From Paenibacillus sp. FSL R10-2782 (GTDB taxonomy: Bacteria > Bacillota > Bacilli > Paenibacillales > Paenibacillaceae), in the NCBI RefSeq assembly GCF_038592985.1, contig NZ_CP151951.1, positions 1,169,001 through 1,233,000 on the forward strand: a DNA stretch of 64,000 bases, read 5' to 3'. The notes under the pieces are model-generated. The model searched no databases. It saw nothing but the letters and a program-made list of their open reading frames with translations, and had not been told where the DNA came from. Each line of letters opens with the position of its first letter. The stretch's first letter is position 1. A program made the position numbers and the translations under genes. Shown in pieces: positions 23,995-31,583 of this stretch.

Positions 23995-24309
23995 TCATAA
24001 TGACAAGCCCGAAGTTGCATTCGGAACAAACTCCTCGCGTTTGCTCATGACCTCGATCATCATGTTGGCCCCAAGCCTGAACCCATGAATAAATGCGGCT
24101 TCGACGTGCATTCCGTCAGACATGTCACACAAGTCGAAAAACTCCTCAAGCTCACGAAATTCTTCTTCGCCAAGTCTGTTTCTCCATTGCTCCGTCATAG
24201 CTACGATTTGTCGGCCTAACTGTCGATATTCAGGATGAGACGGTACAATTGTCTCATCGGGATGAAGCTGTCCGTGGTAAAGAGCTTCCAGAATAGATTT
24301 CATGTTCAT
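23995..24309 (-). CDS. DUF6809-like protein
   Basis: 104 residues, helical and acidic. It has the pattern of small proteins common on Firmicutes mobile elements: start MNMKSILEALYHGQLHPDE, centre YRQLGRQIVAMTEQWRNRL, end FIHGFRLGANMMIEVM. Function unknown. Oriented against the cassette array, next to a ribbon-helix-helix gene on the same strand, so probably imported with a plasmid or conjugative element fragment. Confidence 0.6.
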   Translation of the reverse strand: MNMKSILEALYHGQLHPDETIVPSHPEYRQLGRQIVAMTEQWRNRLGEEEFRELEEFFDLCDMSDGMHVEAAFIHGFRLGANMMIEVMSKREEFVPNATSGLSL

Positions 24310-24441
24310 CCTCCCATAAATGTAATCGCATCGCTTGAATGAGATTCCTGCACATGGTAGGATATTTATGCAGTCTGCTTATTAAGCGATTGCGCTTAGG
24401 AAGTAGCGATGTTCTTTTCGGGACTCACGCTGCTTCCTTCT

Positions 24442-24621
24442 TTATTTTTGGAGATCGTCATACACCTTCTCAATCCCTTTACGCACGATATCCGAACGGG
24501 TCGTACTCAACTTCTCGGTGCAAGCATCAAGCTTACTCAAGATAGTCTGATCGACACGTATCTTAATCGTTTCGCTTTTGGGATTGTCAGATGGAGGACG
24601 CCCCATCTTTTTGGACGACAT
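24442..24621 (-). CDS. Ribbon-helix-helix (CopG-like) repressor
   Basis: 59 residues, too short for common cut-offs. After a basic start (MSSKKMGRPPSDNPK), the strand SETIKIRVDQTILSKL and two helices (ACTEKLSTTRSDIVRKGIEK) make a ribbon-helix-helix fold typical of plasmid copy-control and antitoxin proteins. GGGGTGA lies 6 nt before the ATG. A 43-nt perfect palindrome is placed 13 nt upstream of the start, a likely operator. No toxin gene is adjacent; the DUF6809-like gene is downstream. Confidence 0.8.
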   Translation of the reverse strand: MSSKKMGRPPSDNPKSETIKIRVDQTILSKLDACTEKLSTTRSDIVRKGIEKVYDDLQK

Positions 24622-24633
24622 CGCTTCACCCCA

Positions 24634-24676
24634 CTTTTCGTGTCCACAATAATCATATTATTGTGGACACGAAAAG
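24634..24676. promoter_or_regulatory. Long perfect palindrome, operator of the RHH gene
   Basis: Two 20-nt arms in perfect inverted repeat around a 3-nt centre: the left arm starts CTTTTCGTGTCC and the right arm ends GGACACGAAAAG. It overlaps the expected promoter or leader of the ribbon-helix-helix gene. Confidence 0.7.
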
Positions 24677-25207
24677 TCAATCCATATGTTGAACTACTCA
24701 TTCCTTTTCCCTCGGCAGGTTAGGCATCTTTCACACGAAACTGCTGTCTCGTGTTGAAGCAAGCACTGAATTTGGGTATCCAAATACGCTTGTTAGACGA
24801 CAGGCCCCTAATACCCATGTTTCTGTTCTTTGACGAAATATGTGGCATGTTCCATTCCATGAGTACCTGTCTTTTTATATATCTTTTTAGGCATCACAAG
24901 ACCAGAAACATTGATATGACCAATGTATCTCCTATTGAATGTATATTGGATGATATACCTTCACCAATTGGCGTCAAAAGTTTTTAAGATTTCAGGGTAC
25001 AATAATCCTCCTTGTGGTAATGAATTTAATAATAAATTACATTTATGAATAACATTCTCAAATGATTAAATGAATCACGGATGCGTATTACGCAGACTAT
25101 CACCAATAGATCATATGACCCACCGCGATATGAGACTCCCACACTATAGTATAACAATATATGGTATGATAATACAGAGAACGTCACCTGGAAAGGGAGT
25201 TGTTTGT
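24677..25207. other. Gene-free stretch
   Basis: About 530 nt between divergent units. Short open frames on both strands look non-coding. It must hold the promoter for the membrane protein/Shedu-like pair. Confidence 0.4.
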
Positions 25208-25891
25208 TTGAATAATTGGATATTGTTTATTGTCTTCATAATTATTTTCTGTATTGGATTAGTTCGAAGTACCTTCAATTATTTTCATGTGTTAAAGAAG
25301 AAAAATTTCTCAATTGATTTCCTTAATAACTTCAGAGAGTTTGGCTCTCAACTTGTTCAGCAAGAACTCTTTGATTCCGAAAAATACCAATGGTTAATGA
25401 TGAATTCATCCAAAATGCAAACAATGATGGGGAGTTACGGAGTAGCCTCTTATAAGCCCCCTTTCGCTAATTATATGTACAACAATTATCAACTGGTCGT
25501 AAATGGGATAAGAGAAATAAAAGATAACTTTCAAAGAGCGGCGGGCAGCTACGGACTAAGCTTTGAAAAACGTTGGGTTATTGAATCAATTAGTATGGTT
25601 GATGACGCACTTCTTACATATGTAGGTGCAATTAGTGATGCTTTAGATGAAGTAAAAAAGGATTCGAAAAATCCACTTATTTGGTTGCGCGAAGGTGTTC
25701 GGTTTATCGTAACGAGCCCAATTTCACTGATGTATTGGTCTGGATTAATCAAGTATAGGACGTACAATGTAATATCAAATAACTTCTTTGTAAAGTTACT
25801 TTCATTTCTTATTGGCATCATTGGTTTCGTTAGTTCAATCGTTACAATAGTCACGGGCTATACGCCATTTAAATCTCTTATTGGGTTTTAA
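25208..25891 (+). CDS. Membrane protein, probable partner of the Shedu-like gene
   Basis: 227 residues from TTG 25208 (AAAGGGAG 8 nt upstream). One N-terminal membrane segment (NNWILFIVFIIIFCIGLV) and a C-terminal hydrophobic hairpin (LLSFLIGIIGFVSSIVTIV) enclose a soluble helical middle (about 30-190). No family recognised. It is followed after 65 nt by a Shedu-type nuclease gene on the same strand, so a two-gene defence unit with a membrane effector or anchor is suggested. Confidence 0.6.
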   Translation: MNNWILFIVFIIIFCIGLVRSTFNYFHVLKKKNFSIDFLNNFREFGSQLVQQELFDSEKYQWLMMNSSKMQTMMGSYGVASYKPPFANYMYNNYQLVVNGIREIKDNFQRAAGSYGLSFEKRWVIESISMVDDALLTYVGAISDALDEVKKDSKNPLIWLREGVRFIVTSPISLMYWSGLIKYRTYNVISNNFFVKLLSFLIGIIGFVSSIVTIVTGYTPFKSLIGF

Positions 25892-25956
25892 ATCAAGAAC
25901 GATTAATATTTGGGAATTACGGATAAGTGCGTGTGTTTACTTATAGGAGGATGTGT

Positions 25957-26754
25957 ATGTCACTATATGAACGAAACTATACAACAATTACTGATGAAGA
26001 AAGATTAATATGGGAAGATATGAAGGAACAAGAGAAAACTGGTCTAGGAAACCTACGGAAGCGAAATCTTTTCTTGAAATATCCGAAAGCAATACGTCAT
26101 TATTTAAGCTTATTTCCGAATCACTATTTAGATGTTGTGGAGTTACGAGACGAAGTTAGACTACAAAATATAACTGAACAGTACCTACTTGAAATAAACA
26201 ACCCAAAAGCAAACGAATTATCCATTATGAAATTTATTAAGCAAAGTAGAACTTATTTTATTATTGCTTCTTTGTTTAAAGATTATAATTTTGGACACCA
26301 CGAAGCATATGTAATTCCAGAGTTTATGTTTGGAAATACTTATCGTGTAGACTATCTATTGATTGGAAAAAATTCGGGTGGTTATGAATTTATACTCGTT
26401 GAACTTGAACATCCTTATAAGGATATTACAACGAAATGTGGAGATTTAGGCAGTGCATTTCGTAAAGGGATAAAACAGATTGACGATTGGAAAAGGTATC
26501 TTATTCCCAATTTCATGACACTTGAAGAAACATTTTTAAAGTATAAAAACCCCAAAATAGATCTTCCCCGAGAATTTATTAAACCAGATATAACCCGTAT
26601 TCATTACGTTGTTGTCGCCGGGAGACGTAGCCATTTTAACGATAACACTTATTGGATTAAAAGAAATAAAAGAGAAAATGAGAAGATTAATCTACTTCAT
26701 TATGACAATCTATACGACTATGCTGTGGACACTATAGGTAAGTCAACATATTAG
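25957..26754 (+). CDS. Shedu-like anti-phage nuclease (DUF4263)
   Basis: 265 residues from ATG 25957 (TAGGAGG 6 nt upstream). The central region has a PD-(D/E)xK-type nuclease core in the form seen in Sdu[18 protein letters not shown], then FILVELEHP, then [18 protein letters not shown]. The D...ExE spacing and the following Gln/Trp helix fit DUF4263. SduA proteins protect against phage by nicking DNA. The N-terminus is shorter than in many Shedu proteins and of unknown role. The second gene of a likely operon with the upstream membrane protein. Confidence 0.75.
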   Translation: MSLYERNYTTITDEERLIWEDMKEQEKTGLGNLRKRNLFLKYPKAIRHYLSLFPNHYLDVVELRDEVRLQNITEQYLLEINNPKANELSIMKFIKQSRTYFIIASLFKDYNFGHHEAYVIPEFMFGNTYRVDYLLIGKNSGGYEFILVELEHPYKDITTKCGDLGSAFRKGIKQIDDWKRYLIPNFMTLEETFLKYKNPKIDLPREFIKPDITRIHYVVVAGRRSHFNDNTYWIKRNKRENEKINLLHYDNLYDYAVDTIGKSTY

Positions 26755-26785
26755 TCTCAAAACTTTTCTAAAAGGAGGGTGTGAA

Positions 26786-26899
26786 GGTGAAGATATCGGT
26801 AGGAATGATCCATGTTTCTACGGTAGTGGTAAGAAGTATAAAAAATGTTGCTTAGGAATAAATGAGATTAATTTTGAAAAAACAAATGATGTTGTTTGA
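26786..26899 (+). pseudogene. SEC-C zinc-binding motif fragment
   Basis: An open frame without a start codon encodes [22 protein letters not shown] and a short tail. This is the SEC-C metal-binding motif found at the C-terminus of SecA and many other proteins; the usual third Cys (PCxCGSG) is Tyr here. It sits just before attC-like element 5, where the 3' end of a cassette gene is expected. Probably the severed C-terminus of the gene starting at 23484. Confidence 0.55.
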
Positions 26900-26921
26900 G
26901 TTATTCAGGGTAGATTAGAAC

Positions 26922-27044
26922 TTCACTTAACATAATATTCAGGCTGCGGCTCCGTCGGAGCCTGGGTCTGCGGGATGGATTTCAGAGAGGCATTTCAGCA
27001 GACAACCCCTGACGGGGTTCGTGAATACAGAAACGTTAGCTGAA
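26922..27044 (+). repeat. attC-like element 5
   Basis: 123 nt. Left TTCACTTAAC-ATAAT-ATTCAGG; right CGTGAAT-ACAGAAAC-GTTAGCTGAA. The left outer arm GAACTTCACTTAAC pairs with GTTATGTGAAATTC at the start of the cassette beginning at 23400, not with this element's own right box. About 80% like element 4. Confidence 0.8.
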
Positions 27045-27131
27045 ATCGTCGAAAAACTTTTAAATAGCTTAAGCAGTTATTGTTCGATAATTCGTTGTGA
27101 AAATTAATAAAATCATACAAGGAGTGTAGAT

Positions 27132-27524
27132 ATGAAACTGGGAGCAACGTTATACATTAAGAATACAGTTGATGCCGTGGAGTTTTACAAGGATGCTTTT
27201 GGAATGAATTTGGGATATAATGAGAAATTTCCAGATGGAACGTTCATACATGCGGAGTTACTTAAAGATGGACATGAAGTATTTGCCGTAAGTGAGTCCC
27301 CAAATGATGCATTTGTTAATGTTATGTTGTCATCATCATTAAAAGAGTCGCGACCGACTATGAGTTATAGTATTAATTTTGACAACGAAGAAGAAGTAAG
27401 GAAAGCATATTCTATTTTAGCAGAAGGAGGAAAGGTGCTATTACCTATAGGGTCTCTTCCATGGAGTTCTTGTTGTGCAGAGGTAGTAGATAAATATGGT
27501 GTGTATTGGTATATAACTGTGTAA
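27132..27524 (+). CDS. VOC/glyoxalase-family protein (PhnB-like)
   Basis: 130 residues with the beta-alpha-beta-beta-beta repeats of the vicinal oxygen chelate fold: LYIKNTVDAVEFYKDAFGMN at the start and VDKYGVYWYITV at the end, with a Glu/His pattern of PhnB-like proteins. Possible metal-dependent resistance or detoxification enzyme; substrate unknown. AAGGAGTG lies 7-8 nt before the ATG. The only gene between elements 5 and 6. Confidence 0.8.
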   Translation: MKLGATLYIKNTVDAVEFYKDAFGMNLGYNEKFPDGTFIHAELLKDGHEVFAVSESPNDAFVNVMLSSSLKESRPTMSYSINFDNEEEVRKAYSILAEGGKVLLPIGSLPWSSCCAEVVDKYGVYWYITV

Positions 27525-27632
27525 ATATATCATTCCATTTTTGAGAATAATCTAAAGTTTGGTTTATATTGTTATTGTAAGTTGTTAGTAATGTTCTAAT
27601 AGATTCGATAGTTTAATCGAAGAAGCGACGAC

Positions 27633-27801
27633 TTTAGCTAACACCGTACTCACGCTACGGACCCTAACGGGTCCTTGGTCTGCAGAGGTATTTCGAGGGA
27701 GCGGAAACAGCAGACAACCCTGCTCTGGCTAAGTCCGTCGGACCCGGGGCTAACGCCCCTTAAGCCAGTGAGGGTTCGTGAATACAATAACGTTAGGTGA
27801 A
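27633..27801 (+). repeat. attC-like element 6
   Basis: 169 nt. Left TTTAGCTAAC then ACTCACG; right CGTGAAT-ACAATAAC-GTTAGGTGAA. The left arm with its flank (CGACGACTTTAGCTAAC) is complementary at 15 of 17 positions to the first 17 nt of the preceding cassette (GTTAGCTGAAATCGTCG at 27035). The centre shares the GTCTGC/GCAGAC stem and has an extra GGGGC/GCCCC stem. Confidence 0.85.
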
Positions 27802-27893
27802 ATATCGGCAACCCCATAAAAACATTAAAGGCGAATGTTAAGTCCCATCATGCTTTGGTGTATAATGAAAACAAAGAAGTGCAGGAGGTATGT

Positions 27894-28004
27894 GTGATTG
27901 ATTTTATCGAATTTCTAAAGAACCGAAGTAATCAGCAAATGGAGTCACTAATGGACGATATTATAAATGAAAACGCTGAAGCACTTAGGGAATTAGCCAA
28001 ATGA
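27894..28004 (+). CDS. Possible short antitoxin upstream of Doc
   Basis: 36 residues from GTG 27894 (AGGAGG 5 nt upstream): starts MIDFIEFLKNRSNQQ and ends EALRELAK. It overlaps the Doc reading frame by 4 nt (ATGA), as toxin-antitoxin pairs often do. It resembles only the C-terminal, toxin-neutralising part of Phd-like antitoxins. Small size lowers confidence. Confidence 0.5.
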   Translation: MIDFIEFLKNRSNQQMESLMDDIINENAEALRELAK

Positions 28005-28371
28005 AGAATATCAGTTTAGAACAAATTATTCAATTCCATACTAAGATTGTAAAGGCAACAGGTGGTTCGGTTGGGATCATGGAATGATTGAAAGTGCATT
28101 ACGAAAAGCAGAAGCAACCTTCGATGGACAGGAGCTTTACGAAGGTACGATAAGGAAAATATCTGTAATTGGATACGCGTTAATAAAGAATCATGGATTT
28201 ATTGACGGGAATAAACGTATAGGTGTAGCGACAATTTTATTTTTATTACGTTTAAATGGATTGTCAATAAAATATGAACAGAAAGAACTAATTGAATTAG
28301 GATTAAAAACGGCAGAAGGAACAATTAAAGAAGAGAATATTGAACAATGGATAGAAGAACATCGAGTATAG
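28001..28371 (+). pseudogene. Doc/Fic-type toxin, frameshifted
   Basis: The frame from ATG 28001 encodes the Doc N-terminus (MKNISLEQIIQFHTKIVKA, then GGSVGI) and stops at 28087. The rest of the family continues in another frame from about 28080: HGMIESALRKAEATF, then the Fic motif HGFIDGNKRIG and a complete C-terminus to EEHRV. A small deletion where 'GIRDxG' is expected breaks the frame. Doc toxins phosphorylate EF-Tu. As read, the toxin should be inactive; a sequencing error would have to be excluded. Confidence 0.75.
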
Positions 28372-28435
28372 AAAGTGCTTGATGTTCTTTGCTTAATAGA
28401 GGATATTTGTAGGCAACTCAAAGAAGGCCGATACA

Positions 28436-28493
28436 TCATCTAACATAATATTCACGCATCGGGCTATGCCCTTGGTTTGGCCGAGGAATTTCG
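28436..28493 (+). repeat. attC-like element 7, right end missing
   Basis: Left end intact: TCATCTAAC-ATAAT-ATTCACG. The flank GCCGATACATCATCTAAC is complementary to GTTAGGTGAAATATCGGC at the start of the Doc cassette. The right half is lost; the element runs directly into the 3' end of the next minus-strand gene. Confidence 0.7.
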
Positions 28494-28772
28494 TTATGTA
28501 AGATGGAGAGCATCTTTAAAACCTTGCAAATAGATTTCACGCTATAAAATAGCTTGAACAGAAAGGTCTGCATCATCAAAAAGGAATAGAGTCTTTTGTA
28601 TATCCTCTGGTAGTAGTTCATGTAACTGCTTGAAGAAAAGATTCCGTTCGGATGAGAACTGGTTGTAGCTGGAGTTGTTTTTGATAAGCTCGCCATATAA
28701 AGATTCAATTCGATTACGTATCAGTGAATCGAGTAAGACTTCTAAAGAATTATGCATATTTGAACACCACAT
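28494..28772 (-). pseudogene. Paralogue of the 22598 gene with an internal stop
   Basis: The reading frame matches the 95-residue protein at 22598-22885 along its length (SLIRNRIESLYGELIKNN, LPEDIQKTLFLFDDADLSVQ), but a TAG at 28542-28544 replaces the Glu of ILERSIYIQGFKDAL (here IL-stop-REIYLQGFKDAL). The 3' end is fused to the truncated attC-like element 7. Divergent from the HTH gene at 28926; the spacer has repeats TGAATAAAAGTTTA / TGAATAAAATTTTA that may be operators. Confidence 0.7.
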
Positions 28773-28925
28773 TGATTTAATTTTGTGAATAAAAGTTTAA
28801 CTAATTGAATAAAATTTTATCATAACGAACATATAAGTCAATACATGTTGAAGATGTTTTTGATAAAGAAAATATACTTTCATATAATTAAAGAAAATTA
28901 ACTTCATGTGTGAAAGGAATAACAG

Positions 28926-29129
28926 ATGATTAGTTACAAACCTTTTCAAAAATTATTGATCGACAGGGAAATTAAGAAGCAGGACTTACTTAAAATGACA
29001 GGGATTTCGTCTGCTACAATGGCGAAGCTCAATACGAGTGAATATGTGTCATTAGAGGTAATTGATAAATTATGTACGGCTTTAGGTTGTCAACCAGGAG
29101 ATTTATTGGAACACATAGCAGAGCAATGA
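28926..29129 (+). CDS. Small Cro/C1-type HTH regulator (second copy of the pair)
   Basis: 67 residues, a single helix-turn-helix (LLIDREIKKQDLLKMTGISSATMAKLNTSEYVSLEVIDKLC, ending ALGCQPGDLLEHI). GGAAT lies about 7 nt before the ATG. Same arrangement as the 23039 regulator and its divergent partner, but the partner here is broken. Confidence 0.75.
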   Translation: MISYKPFQKLLIDREIKKQDLLKMTGISSATMAKLNTSEYVSLEVIDKLCTALGCQPGDLLEHIAEQ

Positions 29130-29177
29130 CAGATCAAGATCAAGGAAGAATTTTGGTTGATCGAAGCAGTGATTCCG

Positions 29178-29228
29178 TCGTGTAACATAAATATTCAAGC
29201 TGTGGCTCCGTCGGAGCCTGGGTCTGCT
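29178..29228 (+). repeat. attC-like element 8, truncated
   Basis: TCGTGTAAC-ATAAAT-ATTCAAG and the stem GGCTCCGTCGGAGCC as in elements 4 and 5; it breaks off after GGTCTGC. The right half is absent. Confidence 0.65.
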
Positions 29229-29681
29229 ATATAGTCTTTTTATCTAATAGGATTAGCTGAAGTTTATTTGACCCACACGTACCTGTCATTGATGGGATGT
29301 TCGTGTGAAACAATTCTAGTAGAAGTTACTGAATTTAACTTTCTTATCTGGAAAGTAATAGGATATTTAATTAGGTAAAGAGTCTGAGCGATAAAGAAGA
29401 AATCCTTATCGTTCAGACTCTTTTTTCTTTTTATACCCATAGATGTAAGACTAAAGAAAACTTCCGATTGAGCACTATAGTAAATTTGCAAAATGTCTAT
29501 CCTGCATAGCAGTACACCCTAAACACCACAGAAAGGGAGTTGCCTTGGCAATGATAGCAAATATGTTGTCTATATTTCCAAGCGATGCTGATATCAGAAA
29601 TTTGTCCTACATAGAAAACGAGTATAGAAGAGCAACCTTTAAACACTTTCAAGTGTTAGGTAATAAGCTAGCAGGAGCCTT
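29229..29681. other. Remnant region at the right end of the array
   Basis: Holds a second copy of the 30-nt coding remnant seen at 18811 (29277-29306, HVPVIDGMFV then TGA), a terminator, and a short plus-strand open frame from 29545 that runs into the antisense of the DUF418 gene. No intact gene. Confidence 0.45.
29377..29428. terminator. Bidirectional terminator
   Basis: Long stem AAGAGTCTGAGCGATAA / TTATCGTTCAGACTCTT, with one mismatch, an 11-nt loop and A/T tracts on both sides. Confidence 0.8.
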
Positions 29682-30551
29682 TTATCGTTTTATTGCATGC
29701 TTTGTTCCATATGTCATCAAACGCCAAACCTTTTCTAAGGGTCCCATGGAAAAGAACTTGAACGAGATGGTGCTAAAAATGATTTGAATAATATAGATCA
29801 GAACTGCGATGTAGAGAATATCTTTTGGTGAAACGACTTCGAAACCTATAATTGAAATGGTTGCCGTCCCTATAATGCTTTGTGCTACATAATTTGTAAA
29901 TGCCATTTGACCAACCCGTGATATGGGTGTCAGGAATTTCACAATGTGTTTATTTTCTAATAGTAGAAATAATGTTGTTAAGTAAAACAAAGTGGTTGGA
30001 AGTGATCCTAAGCCCGTAACTGAATTTACATTGCTGCTCCCACTTTGAGAAGCATTCGAAATCCATAGTGAGAAACCAACGAATAAAAGAAATGATACCA
30101 TTTGAATCCATCTAATTGGTTTAGATAATTCTTTTGTGTGTGTCAGCCAACCTGACTTCGCGGTTAAAAAACCAGCTAAAAACATAATAAAAATTTGTAA
30201 AGCGTCATTAGAAAAAATATCAAGGATAGAGGATATTTCCCCTAGAGAGGGTAAAAATATTTTTACCACCAAGGAAATGATGTAAATGGATGTCATACCA
30301 ATAAGCCACTTTTTAAGTGTAGAAACCGTTGTGTGATAAAAAGGGATTAGAAACAATCCGATAATCGCGTATACGGGTAGAATGGTTCCCCAAAAGATAA
30401 ACACATGAATGATTCCCAGCAGCAAGAGGATTAGTAAACGTCTAGCCATACGCCATCTTGGTTTATCTCCCCGGCTTTCGGCTCTTGAGGAAATGTATAG
30501 ACCTACTCCAAATAGGAATGAAAAAATAGATTCTTTCGCAAAAAATTCATT
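29682..30551 (-). pseudogene. DUF418/YeiB-type membrane protein, N-terminally truncated
   Basis: About 256 residues from an ATG at 30449, but homologous-looking sequence continues upstream to about 30551 (FFAKESIFSFLFGVGLYIS) before an in-frame stop. YeiB-family proteins begin some 60-100 residues earlier, so the 5' end is lost. Eight or so membrane helices remain; the C-terminal DUF418 region (VGQMAFTNYVAQSII, FSMGPLEKVWRLMTYG) is complete. It is divergent from the mur operon, whose promoter occupies the missing 5' region. Confidence 0.65.
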
Positions 30552-30559
30552 TCAGAATT

Positions 30560-30608
30560 TTGACATTTTGTTTTAAGTAAAACTAAATAATGTTGAAAAA
30601 ATATTTCA
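30560..30608 (+). promoter_or_regulatory. Promoter and probable MurR operator of the mur operon
   Basis: A -35 TTGACA (30560), an 18-nt spacer and -10 TAAATA, followed by the dyad TGAAA-AAATA-TTTCA (30594-30608). The dyad lies just downstream of the -10, a position suited to a repressor. MurR is encoded at the end of the operon. Confidence 0.55.
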
Positions 30609-30654
30609 GTAATGTTATCATTCGATTAGAAAGCGATTTCATATACGGAAAAGG

Positions 30655-31557
30655 ATGATGATAAAAATCATGTTAGAGCATTTGACAACAGAGACTCGCA
30701 ATAAGAAGACAATGAACTTGGATGAATTAACACCTCTTGAACTTTTGGAAGTGATGAATGAAGAAGACCAAAAGGTCGCACAGGCGGTTAAGCAAGAAAT
30801 TCCGCAAATTGCCAAAGCTGTTGAAGTAATAACAATGGTGCTCAAACAAGGTGGACGCTTAATTTACATGGGGGCTGGAACAAGTGGACGTATCGGCTTG
30901 CTAGATGCGGTTGAATGTCCACCAACCTTTGGAACAGCACCTGAAGAGGTAGTTGGACTAATTGCTGGAGGAGAGAGAGCGTTTATTAAAGCGGTCGAAG
31001 GTGCAGAGGACAATGAACAATTAGGGGCGCAAGATTTACAAGATATTAAGCTAACAGCCAAAGATGTTGTTGTAGGAATTGCCGCTAGCGGACGCACGCC
31101 TTATGTTATCGGTGGATTAGAATATGCCAATTCTATTGGAGCGCCTACCGTAGCCGTGAGTTGCAACAAAGATTCAGCGATTGGTAAAGTTGCCAAGATT
31201 GCGATTGAAGTCGTGAACGGACCGGAAGTGTTAACTGGCTCAACACGTTTAAAAGCTGGGAGCTCTCAAAAATTAATTTGCAATATGCTTTCCACAGCTT
31301 CGATGATTGGCACGGGGAAAGTATATGGGAATTTAATGGTAGATGTACAGTTAACTAATGAAAAACTTGTAGAACGTGCTAAACGTATTGTTATGGATGC
31401 GACAGATTGTGGTGCTGAAACAGCAGAAGATTATTTGAAAAAGGCAGATCATAAACCGAAAATTGCAATTGTGATGCTTCTTGCCGGGCTTTCGAAAGAA
31501 GAAGCTGTACAACGTTTGGAGGAATCACAAGGGTTTGTACGTCAAGCGATAAAATAA
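30655..31557 (+). CDS. murQ: N-acetylmuramic acid 6-phosphate etherase
   Basis: 300 residues. The SIS-type sugar phosphate fold carries GAGTSGRIG and LLDAVECPPTFG, the MurQ signatures; the enzyme cleaves the lactyl ether of MurNAc-6-P to GlcNAc-6-P and D-lactate in the cytoplasm. The family normally begins close to MLEHLTTETRN, so the true start could be ATG 30670, though AAAAGG favours 30655/30658. First gene of murQ-murP-mupG-murR, with 26-nt spacing to murP. Confidence 0.92.
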   Translation: MMIKIMLEHLTTETRNKKTMNLDELTPLELLEVMNEEDQKVAQAVKQEIPQIAKAVEVITMVLKQGGRLIYMGAGTSGRIGLLDAVECPPTFGTAPEEVVGLIAGGERAFIKAVEGAEDNEQLGAQDLQDIKLTAKDVVVGIAASGRTPYVIGGLEYANSIGAPTVAVSCNKDSAIGKVAKIAIEVVNGPEVLTGSTRLKAGSSQKLICNMLSTASMIGTGKVYGNLMVDVQLTNEKLVERAKRIVMDATDCGAETAEDYLKKADHKPKIAIVMLLAGLSKEEAVQRLEESQGFVRQAIK

Positions 31558-31583
31558 TGCGAAAGTAAGAAGGGGGCATAAAC

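Noticed and set aside
24751..24987. 78-residue plus-strand open frame in the Shedu upstream region
   Set aside because: No ribosome site, odd composition, no recognisable domain; lies in a region with short open frames on both strands.
23291..28500. Reading the repeated elements as a CRISPR array
   Set aside because: Repeats are long, palindromic and variable in their centres, spacing is 0.6-3.5 kb, and the intervals hold genes rather than short spacers; no cas genes.
29545..29787. 80-residue plus-strand open frame with a possible ribosome site
   Set aside because: The second half is antisense to the conserved C-terminus of the DUF418 protein, so at most the first ~45 codons could be a gene remnant.
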